Shown here: in pieces, positions 33,884-41,442 of the stretch | Numbering within the stretch: the first letter of the stretch is position 1 | Layout: each line of letters begins with the position of its first letter | Made by a program: the position numbers and the translations under genes | From: Streptomyces curacoi | Lineage (GTDB): Bacteria > Actinomycetota > Actinomycetes > Streptomycetales > Streptomycetaceae | Assembly: GCF_001513975.1 (NCBI RefSeq) | Contig: NZ_KQ948000.1 | Span: forward strand, 1 to 51,170 | Direction: 5' to 3' | DNA length: 51,170 bases | Notes under the pieces: model-generated | Told to the model about the DNA's origin: nothing | Databases searched by the model: none | Seen by the model: the letters and a program-made list of their open reading frames with translations, nothing else

Positions 33884-34615
33884 ATGAGCAAACCCACCGT
33901 GGTGCTGCTGCACGGCGTCGGGCTCGACCACACCATGTGGGAGCCCACCGCCGCGCTGCTGGCCGACCGATTCACCGTGCTTACCCCCGACCTGCCGGGC
34001 CACGGCTCCCGCCCGCCGGTGCACGACGGGGTGACCCTCGCGGACCTGGCCGACGGGGTGGTCGAGGAGATTCCGACGGACTCGCACCTGGTCGGGTTCT
34101 CGCTCGGGGCCCTTGTCGCCCAGCACCTGGCGCTGCACCACCCGGAGCTGGTGGCCACGCTCACCTCGGTCAGCTCGGTGTGCGCGCGTACGGCCGAGGA
34201 GCGGGCGTCCGTGCTCGACCGGCTGCGCACCGCGGAGGCCGACTTCACGGCGAGTGCGGCCGCGTCCTTGGAGCGGTGGTACGCCGGCACCGACGTCGAC
34301 CCCGACCGGGTGGCCCGCACCGAGGCCACACTGCTCTCCAACGACGTCGGCTCCTTCCTCAACTGCTACCGCGTGTTCGCCACAGCTGACGCCGAACTCG
34401 CGCCGTACCTGGCCGACATCGCCGTACGCGCACTGGCGGTGACGGGCGAGAACGATCCCGGGTCCACCCCCGAGATGACCCACCGGCTCGCCGCGGCGCT
34501 TCCCGGCTGCCGTGCGGTGGTCGTCCCCCAGGCGCGTCACATGCTGCCCGTCGAGCGCCCCGAGGCGTTCGTCGAATCCCTCACGACCTTCATCGGAGAG
34601 TGCGCACATGTCTGA
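33884..34615 (+). CDS. alpha/beta hydrolase
   Basis: A 243-residue alpha/beta hydrolase. The oxyanion region is LLHGVGLDHTMW and the nucleophile elbow is GFSLGA (Ser near 70). The acid is probably in TGENDPG and the histidine in QARHMLP near the C terminus. By size and pattern it resembles enol-lactone and ring-cleavage hydrolases such as PcaD/MhpC-type enzymes, which fits a role on a ring-opened intermediate. ATG 33884 and GTG 33878, directly after the previous stop, are both possible starts. It overlaps the next gene by eight bases. Confidence 0.9.
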   Translation: MSKPTVVLLHGVGLDHTMWEPTAALLADRFTVLTPDLPGHGSRPPVHDGVTLADLADGVVEEIPTDSHLVGFSLGALVAQHLALHHPELVATLTSVSSVCARTAEERASVLDRLRTAEADFTASAAASLERWYAGTDVDPDRVARTEATLLSNDVGSFLNCYRVFATADAELAPYLADIAVRALAVTGENDPGSTPEMTHRLAAALPGCRAVVVPQARHMLPVERPEAFVESLTTFIGECAHV

Positions 34616-36095
34616 ACTCACCACGTTGCAGCACTTCATCGACGGGAGGTGGGTCGAGCCCGCCTCGGGCGAGTACTTCGAGAGCACCAACCCGGCCACG
34701 CGCGAGTTCCTCTACCGGGCGGCACGCGGGAACGCCGTCGACATCGAGCGAGCCGTGGCCGCCGCGCGGGAAGCCTTCGAGGACCCGCGCTGGCGCGACC
34801 TCAGCCAGACACGGCGCGGACATCTGCTGCGCCGCCTCGGGGACCTGATCGCGGAGAACGCCGAAGACCTGGCTCGCATGGAGACGAAGGACAACGGCAA
34901 GTTGCTGCGCGAGATGCGCGGGCAGCTGGCGACCTTGCCGGAGTATTACTACTACTACGCGGGACTGGCCGACAAGATCCACGGCGACTTCATCCCCACC
35001 TCCGACCGACAGGTACTCAACTACACGGCCAGGGAGCCCCTCGGTGTGGTCGGCGCGATCACCCCCTGGAACTCTCCGCTGACGTTGACCAGCAGCAAGT
35101 TGGCGCCCGCGCTCTGCGCCGGCAACACGGTCGTGATCAAGCCCTCGGAGTACACCTCGGCGACGGTGCTCAAGCTCGCGGAGCTGGCGCTCGATGCGGG
35201 ATTCCCACCGGGTGCGGTGAACGTCGTCACCGGGTTCGGCGCCGAGGCCGGGCAGGCCCTGGTCGACCACCGCGACCTCGCGAAGATCTCCTTCACCGGC
35301 AGCACCGCCACCGGGGCACGTATCGCCGCCACGACCGCGAGCCGGTTCATCGGCTCCACCCTCGAACTCGGCGGCAAGTCGCCCAACATCGTGTTCGAGG
35401 ACGCGAACCTCCCGAACGCCGCGATGGGCATCGTCGCCGGTATCTTCGCCGCCGCCGGACAGACCTGCATCGCCGGCAGCCGCGTGTTCGCGCACAGATC
35501 CGTCTACGAGGAACTCCTCGCTCGCGTCTGCGAACGAGCCCGGACCATCGTCATCGGCGACCCCCTGGACGAGAAGACCGAACTCGGCCCGCTGGCCTTC
35601 GAAGGCCAGCGCGACAAGGTGGCCGGGTACGTCGACCTGGGACGCGGCGAAGGCGCCCGGGTGCTGACCGGTGGACGGGCCACCGACGGCGGTCTCGGCG
35701 GCTGGTTCTACGAGCCGACCGTCCTCGTGGACGTCGACAACAGCATGCGCGTCGTCCGTGAGGAGATCTTCGGCCCCGTCCTGGCGGTCATGCCGTTCGA
35801 CACCGAGGACGAGGTCGTACGCCTCGCGAACGACACCGACTACGGACTCGCAGCCGGGGTCTGGACGACCAACCTCGCACGGGCGCACCGGATGGCGGCG
35901 CGCCTGGACGCCGGCACCGTCTGGGTCAACACCTACCGGGCCATGTCCCCGATGTCACCGCGCCAGGGCTTCAAGACCAGCGGCGTGGGCGTCGAACACG
36001 GCACCGAGACCATCAAGGAGTACACCCGGCTGAAGAGCGTCTGGATCAACACGAGCGAGGAGCCCGTGGCCGACCCGTTCACGATGCGGAGCTGA
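34608..36095 (+). CDS. NAD(P)-dependent aldehyde dehydrogenase
   Basis: A 495-residue aldehyde dehydrogenase of full length. It has the cofactor-binding ITPWNSPL and SFTGSTATG, the general base in LELGGKSPNI, and the catalytic Cys in AAGQTCIAGSR. The C-terminal signature EIFGPVLAVMPF is present. It resembles 2-hydroxymuconic-semialdehyde and betaine-aldehyde-type enzymes; the exact aldehyde cannot be read from sequence. Context predicts a semialdehyde formed by ring opening. ATG 34608 overlaps the hydrolase gene. Confidence 0.93.
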   Translation: MSELTTLQHFIDGRWVEPASGEYFESTNPATREFLYRAARGNAVDIERAVAAAREAFEDPRWRDLSQTRRGHLLRRLGDLIAENAEDLARMETKDNGKLLREMRGQLATLPEYYYYYAGLADKIHGDFIPTSDRQVLNYTAREPLGVVGAITPWNSPLTLTSSKLAPALCAGNTVVIKPSEYTSATVLKLAELALDAGFPPGAVNVVTGFGAEAGQALVDHRDLAKISFTGSTATGARIAATTASRFIGSTLELGGKSPNIVFEDANLPNAAMGIVAGIFAAAGQTCIAGSRVFAHRSVYEELLARVCERARTIVIGDPLDEKTELGPLAFEGQRDKVAGYVDLGRGEGARVLTGGRATDGGLGGWFYEPTVLVDVDNSMRVVREEIFGPVLAVMPFDTEDEVVRLANDTDYGLAAGVWTTNLARAHRMAARLDAGTVWVNTYRAMSPMSPRQGFKTSGVGVEHGTETIKEYTRLKSVWINTSEEPVADPFTMRS

Positions 36096-36096
36096 C

Positions 36097-36327
36097 ATGC
36101 CACAGGTCTCCATCACCCTCGCCGAGGGCCGTACCCCGGCACAGATCCGGGACTTGATCCACGAGGTGCACGCAGCGGTCCTGCGCACCACGAACACCCG
36201 CCCCGAGTACATCCGCGTCGTCGTCCACGAGGTCCCAAGGACGCACTGGGCCACGGGTGACGTCACCCTCACCGAGATGGACGCCGACGGCACCCTGATC
36301 ACCACAGCAGACGAGGAGCAGTCATGA
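36097..36327 (+). CDS. 4-oxalocrotonate tautomerase family protein
   Basis: A 76-residue tautomerase. It begins MPQVSITLAEG, so Pro2 becomes the catalytic N-terminal proline after Met removal. The pattern RTPAQIRDLIHEVHAAVLRT and the YIRVVVHEVPRTHWA strand are typical. The family interconverts enol and keto acids in ring-cleavage pathways. It begins one base after the aldehyde dehydrogenase stop and overlaps the next gene by four bases. Confidence 0.9.
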   Translation: MPQVSITLAEGRTPAQIRDLIHEVHAAVLRTTNTRPEYIRVVVHEVPRTHWATGDVTLTEMDADGTLITTADEEQS

Positions 36328-37367
36328 GGTTTTCGTTGTTCGTGCACATGGAGCGCTGGGACGAAGAGGTCAGCCACCGCCAACTCTTCGAGAACCTCTC
36401 AGAGCTGGCCCTGATGGCCGAGGCCGGCGGGTTCGGCACCGTGTGGATCGGCGAACACCACGCGATGGAGTACACGATCTCCCCCAGCCCGATGCCGCTG
36501 CTCGCCCACCTGGCCGCGAAGACCTCGACCATCCGGCTCGGCGCGGGAACCGTCATCGCCCCCTTCTGGCACCCGCTCCGGGTCGCCGGTGAATGCGCGC
36601 TCCTCGACGTCATCAGCAACGGCCGCATGGAGGTCGGACTCGCCCGAGGCGCCTACCAGTTCGAGTTCGACCGACTGGCAGGCGGACTGCCGGCCGCCGA
36701 CGGCGGAAAGCACCTGCGCGAACTCGTGCCCGCTGTCCGGGCGCTCTGGCAGGGCGACTACGCCCATGACGGCGAGATCTGGCAGTTCCCGACATCGACC
36801 AGTGTGCCCAAGCCTGTGCAGCAGCCCACCCCGCCCATGTGGATCGCCGCTCGCGACCCCGCCTCCCACGACTTCGCCGTGGCCCAGGGCTGCAACGTCA
36901 TGGTCACCCCGTTGATGAAGGGCGACGAGGAAGTCGCCGCCCTCAAGGAGAAGTTCGACACTGCGGTCGCGAACCACCCCGAGGTGCCGCGCCCCGACCT
37001 GATGGTGCTGCGGCACACGCATGTCCACTCCCCCGACGAGCCCGACGGCTGGCGCCCGGCCGCGGAGGCGATCAACCGCTTTTACCGGACCTTCGACGCC
37101 TGGTTCGGCAACAAGACCACCCCGCGGAACGGGTTCCTGCCGCCCAGCCCAGAGTCGAAGTTCGAGGACCGCCCGGAGTTCCGACCGGAGTCGCTGCACA
37201 GAACCGCGATGATCGGAACCCCGGCCGAGGTCATCGAGCGGCTGCGCGCCTATGAGGAACTCGGCGTCGACGAGTACAGCTTCTGGATTGACAACAGCAT
37301 GTCGCACGAGGAGAAGCGCACGTCCCTGGAGCTGTTCATCAAGGAAGTCATACCCGCGTTCCAGTGA
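36324..37367 (+). CDS. luciferase-like (LLM class) flavin-dependent monooxygenase
   Basis: A 347-residue LLM-class oxygenase with the bacterial luciferase TIM-barrel pattern: MRFSLFVHMERWDEEVSHRQ, AEAGGFGTVWIGEHH, PLLAHLAAKTSTIRLGAGTV and RMEVGLARGAYQFEF. It should use FMNH2 from the flavin reductase encoded at 29920-30423. Such two-component enzymes open N-heterocycles in pyridine and trigonelline catabolism and cleave C-S or C-N bonds elsewhere. It is the last gene of the operon. The ATG overlaps the tautomerase stop (ATGA). Confidence 0.92.
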   Translation: MRFSLFVHMERWDEEVSHRQLFENLSELALMAEAGGFGTVWIGEHHAMEYTISPSPMPLLAHLAAKTSTIRLGAGTVIAPFWHPLRVAGECALLDVISNGRMEVGLARGAYQFEFDRLAGGLPAADGGKHLRELVPAVRALWQGDYAHDGEIWQFPTSTSVPKPVQQPTPPMWIAARDPASHDFAVAQGCNVMVTPLMKGDEEVAALKEKFDTAVANHPEVPRPDLMVLRHTHVHSPDEPDGWRPAAEAINRFYRTFDAWFGNKTTPRNGFLPPSPESKFEDRPEFRPESLHRTAMIGTPAEVIERLRAYEELGVDEYSFWIDNSMSHEEKRTSLELFIKEVIPAFQ

Positions 37368-37737
37368 GCCGAGTCCGTCCGGCCAAGCCGTTGCCAAGCA
37401 CGAACCGGATCTCGGTGAACGCGATGCCAGTGATCAGCACCGGGGCCGCCCGCACTTCTTGGCGTCCACCAAGACCTTCGACGCGACCGTGCTGCGCCGG
37501 TTCCGCCGGAAGAGCCTGACATCCGGAGCGTGCGACCACGCGCAGGCAAGCTTCGGACGGACCACACACGTCCCCCCTTCACACTTACCGGGCTACACCT
37601 CCCTCAGATGGACGCCGAGTCGGAACTCGGGGCCAAGGCCCGGGCCATTCCCGGACCAACTGCCCGCCACCCCTCTCAATCGAAGATATTTCCGCACCCA
37701 TGAGGGCTGGGGCTGTGACAGAAACCTTCCGGCCTCC
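37368..37737. other. intergenic, no gene recognised
   Basis: About 370 bases after the monooxygenase gene. Short open frames occur on both strands but show no known motif and lack convincing starts. No terminator hairpin of note was seen. Confidence 0.4.
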
Positions 37738-37828
37738 TGACATCACCCGAGGCAGTGTCAGTCACGACGACGCCCGCGAGGCCCCGCGGCACGTCGACAG
37801 GGACGGATGTGGCTCGGCTGATGGGCAT
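37738..37828 (-). pseudogene. 5' stub of a citrate synthase gene
   Basis: On the minus strand, ATG 37828 with a strong GGAGGAGGG site begins MPISRATSVPVDVPRGLAG and continues VVVTDTASGDVRRPEGF. This matches the N terminus of Streptomyces citrate/methylcitrate synthases. Homology stops after about 30 codons and the frame runs into unrelated DNA. Only the promoter, ribosome binding site and first codons remain. Confidence 0.65.
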
Positions 37829-37867
37829 AGTTCCCTCCTCCGACTCGATCCGAGTGCCCATGATTGA

Positions 37868-37898
37868 TGACATGGATGTCAACATTGGTTGAATCAAC
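37868..37898. promoter_or_regulatory. two palindromes upstream of the citrate synthase stub
   Basis: TGACATGGATGTCA (37868-37881) and GTTGAATCAAC (37888-37898) are inverted repeats 40-70 bases upstream of the stub's ATG. They resemble operator sites and suggest the regulatory region of the lost gene survives. Confidence 0.4.
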
Positions 37899-38118
37899 TT
37901 GAACCACCTGCGATCCCGCACAACGAAGGGCCAGGTCAGGTCTCGACAGGCACCTGGCCGGCAGCGACGGGGCCGTTGGCTTGCTGCGCGAGGCCGCGTG
38001 CACAGTGGCCGACCCCGCTACCGGACGGTGCAGCGAAACTGCGGACTTCCGGTAAAGGCCCAACGAGTCGAGGCCAGTCCCAGCCCGATGTGCGGCGATA
38101 TCACCGATTACTGAATTA

Positions 38119-38163
38119 GGGCCTGTCCGACGGGTCAGGACCTAGGGTCTGTCGGACGGGTCA
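38119..38163. repeat. pair of 19-bp direct repeats
   Basis: GGGCCTGTCCGACGGGTCA (38119-38137) and GGGTCTGTCGGACGGGTCA (38145-38163) differ at two positions. They look like leftover insertion-sequence ends. No transposase matches them nearby with certainty. Confidence 0.6.
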
Positions 38164-38252
38164 TACAGCGCCCTGGTAGCGGAGACCGCCACTCTTTCGG
38201 CTGAACCGACCAACAAGTCCCCACCTCGCCTCACGGGCACGGTCATGCTGGC

Positions 38253-38360
38253 ATGAAGCCCTGCAAGTTTGAGGAGGGGGTGAACTTCGTGCTCCAACTT
38301 CTCGTCAACGTCGCGTCTCCATTGATTGACGTCCTCAAGATGCTCGTGGGCGGAGGGTGA
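38253..38360 (+). CDS. candidate small amphipathic peptide (35 residues)
   Basis: ATG 38253 opens a 35-codon frame, MKPCKFEEG followed by VNFVLQLLVNVASPLIDVLK and MLVGGG. The C-terminal 26 residues would form an amphipathic helix, like small toxins or surfactant peptides. A GTG at 38280 or 38289 inside it, downstream of AGGAGG (38272-38277), is an alternative start. Ribosome-site spacing is poor for each choice, and no partner gene is visible. Existence as a gene is unproven. Confidence 0.25.
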   Translation: MKPCKFEEGVNFVLQLLVNVASPLIDVLKMLVGGG

Positions 38361-38471
38361 TGCGCGCATGGTTGCAGTCCTCGCGCTGGGCTGAGACTGC
38401 AACCACGCACGTCTAGGGCGTGTCTGATGGGTTGGTGGTGACCGCCCAGGTCGTAGGTCGTTCTCAGCCGT

Positions 38472-39353
38472 GTGGGGCGGGGTGACTTGAGTGAGGCGGA
38501 GTGGGCTCGGCTGGAACCACACCTGCCGAAGAACTCCGGACGGGGCGGGCGGTGGAAGTCTCACCGCAGAGTGATCAACGGGATTCTGTTCCGCCTGCGC
38601 ACGGGAATTCCATGGCGGGATCTGCCGACCCGGTTCGGCAGATGGCAGACGGTGTACGACCGCCATCGCAGATGGTCGGCGGACGGAACCTGGGAAAGGA
38701 TCTTCCGCGGCCTTCAGGCCGACGCGGATGCGGAGGGACGGATCGATTGGTCCATGGTCGGTGTGGACTCGACCGTCCTGCGGGCTCACCAGCACGCGGC
38801 CGGCGCCCGCAAGCGCGGCCCGAAGATCCCAGGCAAGCGGACCCGCCCCGCGTGGCACAGGCAGGACGAAGCCCTGGGGCGCTCCCGGGGCGGCTTTACG
38901 ACGAAGATCCACCTGGCCAGTGAGGGCGGGCGGCGCCCGCTCGCCCTGCTCGTCACCCCGGGCCAGTGGGGTGACGGGCCGCAGATGATCCCGGTCCTCG
39001 GCCGCATCCGTGTCCCCCGCCCAGGCGGCGGACACCCGCGTGCCCGCCCCGAATGCCTAAGCGCAGACAAAGCGTATTCGTCACGCCGTAATCGCCGCTA
39101 CCTGCGGCGACGGCAGATCCGGCACGTCATCCCCGAGCGCCGCGACCAGCGGGCCCACCGTCGCAGCCGCGGCTGCGTAGGCGGCAGACCTACCGGCTTC
39201 AACCGGGACCAGTACGTACGCAGGAACGAAGTCGAACGCACCGTCAACGCCCTCAAAAGCTCACGGGCCGTAGCCACCAGGTTCGACAAGCGCGCCTACG
39301 TCTTTCAAGGCACGGTCACGCTCGCCGCGATCCGGCTCTGGCTACGCCCGTAA
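38472..39353 (+). CDS. IS5-family transposase
   Basis: A 293-residue IS5-type DDE transposase. The N-terminal part has DLSEAEWARLEPHLPKNSG and GIPWRDLPTRFGRWQTVYDR. The core has MVGVDSTVLRAHQHAAGARK (first Asp), LSADKAYSSRRNRRYLRRR (second Asp) and NEVERTVNALKSSRAVATRF (Glu). The frame is intact. A likely left end lies near 38414, but I could not find its inverted partner to the right, so the element may be truncated at that side. Confidence 0.9.
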   Translation: MGRGDLSEAEWARLEPHLPKNSGRGGRWKSHRRVINGILFRLRTGIPWRDLPTRFGRWQTVYDRHRRWSADGTWERIFRGLQADADAEGRIDWSMVGVDSTVLRAHQHAAGARKRGPKIPGKRTRPAWHRQDEALGRSRGGFTTKIHLASEGGRRPLALLVTPGQWGDGPQMIPVLGRIRVPRPGGGHPRARPECLSADKAYSSRRNRRYLRRRQIRHVIPERRDQRAHRRSRGCVGGRPTGFNRDQYVRRNEVERTVNALKSSRAVATRFDKRAYVFQGTVTLAAIRLWLRP

Positions 39354-39420
39354 CCCGCCCGACGTCCTAACGTTCACGACCCCACACGGTCACGAGCGCG
39401 TTGTCAGCCGAAGAGGCTAC

Positions 39421-39807
39421 TTATGACGGCTTTCCACCACCGAGGATTCCGCCGACACCTCCGACGGTACCGCCGAGGCTACCGACGGTATTGCCGACGC
39501 CCTTGACGGCGTTGACGCCACCGTCGGGAGGGACGCTACCGGCGGGATTGGTGAGGCCCTTGGGGTCGACACGGACCTTAGGGAGGCTACCGACACCATT
39601 GCCAGTGAGGGCCTTGGCGTCGACACCAACGGGAGGGAGGGTATTGACGATGCTGCCGACGCCCCTGACGGCGTCGATGCCGCCGACGGAGGCGAGCTTG
39701 GGGGAGGGTGGCACGGCGGCTTGAGCGGGAGTAGCCAGCACGATGCTTCCCAACGCAAGCAGGGCACTTGGCGCAACGATGGCGCTGAACGCACGAACAC
39801 GGTTCAT
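39421..39807 (-). CDS. small secreted Gly/Val-rich protein
   Basis: A 128-residue exported protein of unknown function. Residues 1-30 form a Sec signal (hydrophobic core IVAPSALLALGSIVLA, cleavage after TPAQA). The mature part is rich in Gly, Val and Pro and contains an internal duplication: GGIDAVRGVGSIVNTL and, about 55 residues later, GGVNAVKGVGNTVGSL. It ends in a GGVGGILGGG tract. GGGAGG stands eight bases before ATG 39807. No cysteines are present. The build resembles small surface or matrix proteins of Streptomyces, but I do not recognise the family. Confidence 0.7.
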   Translation of the reverse strand: MNRVRAFSAIVAPSALLALGSIVLATPAQAAVPPSPKLASVGGIDAVRGVGSIVNTLPPVGVDAKALTGNGVGSLPKVRVDPKGLTNPAGSVPPDGGVNAVKGVGNTVGSLGGTVGGVGGILGGGKPS

Positions 39808-39843
39808 GACATGCCTCCCAAAAGTGTGCGCGTGTTAGAGGTC

Positions 39844-40679
39844 CTAACAAAGGCGTTGGACGTGGCGGTGAGTGATCAGGCATGTGGCGAGGCCTAGGAA
39901 GGCTTCGTGGATGTCGTCGCGTCGTTCCCAGCGGATCCGCAGACGGCGGAAGCCGTGGAGCCAGGCGATCGTACGCTCGACCACATATCGGAAGATGCCC
40001 AGGCCGCTGCCGTGTTCCTGTCCTCGTTGGGCGATCACAGGACGGACCCCGCGGGCCCAGAGCAGCCGGCGGTACTTGTCGTGGTCGTAGCCGCGGTCTG
40101 CGAGGAGCGCGTCGGGACGGTGTCTGGCTCGGCCGACGACGCCGCCCACGGCCGGAACCTTGTCCAGCAGGGGCAACAACTGCGTGACGTCGTTGCGGTT
40201 TCCGCCGGTCAGCGATACCGCGAGCGGGATCCCCTGGCCGTCGGTGAGGACGTGGTGTTTGCTGCCCGGACGTGCACGGTCGACCGGGCTGGGGCCTCTT
40301 TTGGGCCCCGTCGAGCGGCCCGCACGTGGGAGGAGTCGATCACCGCCCGCGACCAGTCCAGCTTCTTCGCGGCACGCAGCTTCTTCAGCAGCACCAGGTG
40401 CAGTTCGTCCCACACACCGGCCTCGTTCCACGCGGCCAGGCGCCGCCAGCAGGTCATGCCGGAGCCGAAGCCCAGTTCCTGGGGCAGGTACTCCCACTGG
40501 ATGCCGGTGTGCAGCACGAACAGGATCCCGCACAGTGCCTGCCGGTCAGGTACCCGCGGCCGGCCCTCGACCAGCTTCGGCCCCGGCTCGGGCAGCAACG
40601 GCTCGATGAGCGACCACAGTTCATCCGACACGATCCACGGCCACGACTGACGGGTTCCCACGAACAGACCAACGACCAC
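39844..40679 (-). CDS. IS5-family transposase made by -1 frameshifting
   Basis: Two overlapping frames. The upstream frame (40679-40209) has VSDELWSLIEPLLPEPGPKL, GILFVLHTGIQWEYLPQELG and SRAVIDSSHVRAARRGPK with the first catalytic Asp. The downstream frame (up to 39844) has KHHVLTDGQGIPLAVSLTGG, DALLADRGYDHDKYRRLLWA and FRYVVERTIAWLHGFRRLRI with the second Asp and the Glu. Joining them at the slippery site 40305-40299 gives a transposase of about 277 residues. Each frame alone would be inactive. Confidence 0.88.
40299..40305 (-). promoter_or_regulatory. -1 ribosomal frameshift heptamer C CCA AAA
   Basis: Read on the minus strand in the upstream frame, the codons are GGC CCA AAA GAG. Slipping back one base gives CCC AAA AGA, which enters the downstream frame. 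This is a canonical X XXY YYZ heptamer exactly where the two catalytic halves must join. Confidence 0.75.
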
Positions 40680-40724
40680 CCAAGCCGACAGTCACGTGAT
40701 CAACGGCTTCTGTTAGGACCTCTA

Positions 40725-41155
40725 AGCGGTGGTACAGCCGCAAGCCACCAGGCCAAGGAGATGCGCAGGCTGGGTGGTGAGCATCTGCGCCGGAGTTTCT
40801 CGTCGTCGATGCAGTGTTCTGTCCACCGGCGTGTCGCCCCAACGAGGCGGGCAGGTCGCAGCAGAGATCCGGCACCAGCTGGGGTGGCGCCCCTCCACAG
40901 TCGCGTGCTGGCCGAAGTCGACGCCACCGGTTTGAGCCGAGGCGGGGATGTTTGACAGAACGTCGGAACATCACTGGCGGCATCGATCTGAGCGTCCAGG
41001 CGCGTCCGCCAGCTCGAACAGTTCCTCACGGCGGGCGTGCAGGCACGCTTTGATGGCCTGCCGCCTGACTGGCGAAGCCACCGTCCCTCGGTGCCACTCG
41101 ACACAGCGTGATCAAGGGCTCATTCCGGTGTGGAACACCAGGAGAAGACGACCTC
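40725..41155. other. no gene recognised
   Basis: About 430 bases with only short GC-biased open frames on both strands. I see no domain, signal peptide or clear insertion-sequence end. Confidence 0.4.
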
Positions 41156-41332
41156 TCAGGCGGGGCGCTCGTTACGGTTGTCGGGACGGGATTGCAGGCG
41201 GGCGATATCGGCCTGCAACTGGCGTACCTGCTGGTGCAACGCTTGGATGGCCGCCAGCAGGACGCCGTTGGCATCGACCAGAGGGATGCTGCGGCCGTCG
41301 GATCCGAGGCCGAAGGCCGCCTGCCAGTCCCG
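41156..41332 (-). pseudogene. C-terminal tail of a phage tail-fibre S74-type chaperone protein
   Basis: The last 58 codons read RDWQAAFGLGSDGRSIPLVD, then ANGVLLAAIQALHQQVRQLQ and ADIARLQSR. This matches the end of intramolecular-chaperone (peptidase S74) domains and their trailing coiled coil, known from phage tail spikes and similar Streptomyces proteins. Everything upstream of 41332 on this strand belongs to an unrelated transposase piece in another frame, so only the tail is left. Confidence 0.5.
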
Positions 41333-41427
41333 CGCCGCTGTCGGTTGGCGACCTGGTCGGCCCGCTCCGGCGTGACGGTGCGGATGTCGCGCCTGCGTAA
41401 GCAGGCCCGGATGGCCCGCGACGAAGA
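41333..41427 (-). pseudogene. internal fragment of an IS5-family transposase
   Basis: About 30 codons, SRAIRACLRRRDIRTVTPER and ADQVANRQRR, match the segment of IS5 transposases that follows the second catalytic Asp (compare SSRRNRRYLRRRQIRHVIPE in the intact gene at 38472). It joins the S74-type tail directly at about 41332. Both neighbours are truncated, so this is an old recombination junction. Confidence 0.6.
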
Positions 41428-41442
41428 CATGGCCAAGGCTCG

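Larger units (their letters stand above)
39838..40722. mobile_element. IS5-family insertion sequence, complete
   Basis: An 885-base element with 12-bp perfect inverted ends (GAGGTCCTAACA, 39838-39849, and its complement 40711-40722). Similarity continues inward imperfectly. It is flanked by TA on both sides, consistent with a short target duplication. It contains one transposase gene in two overlapping frames. It landed just upstream of the secreted protein gene that starts at 39807, so it may have displaced that gene's promoter. Confidence 0.88.

Noticed and set aside
38142..39035. Minus-strand frame opposite the IS5 transposase
   Set aside because: It overlaps an intact transposase with all catalytic residues and shows no protein family features.
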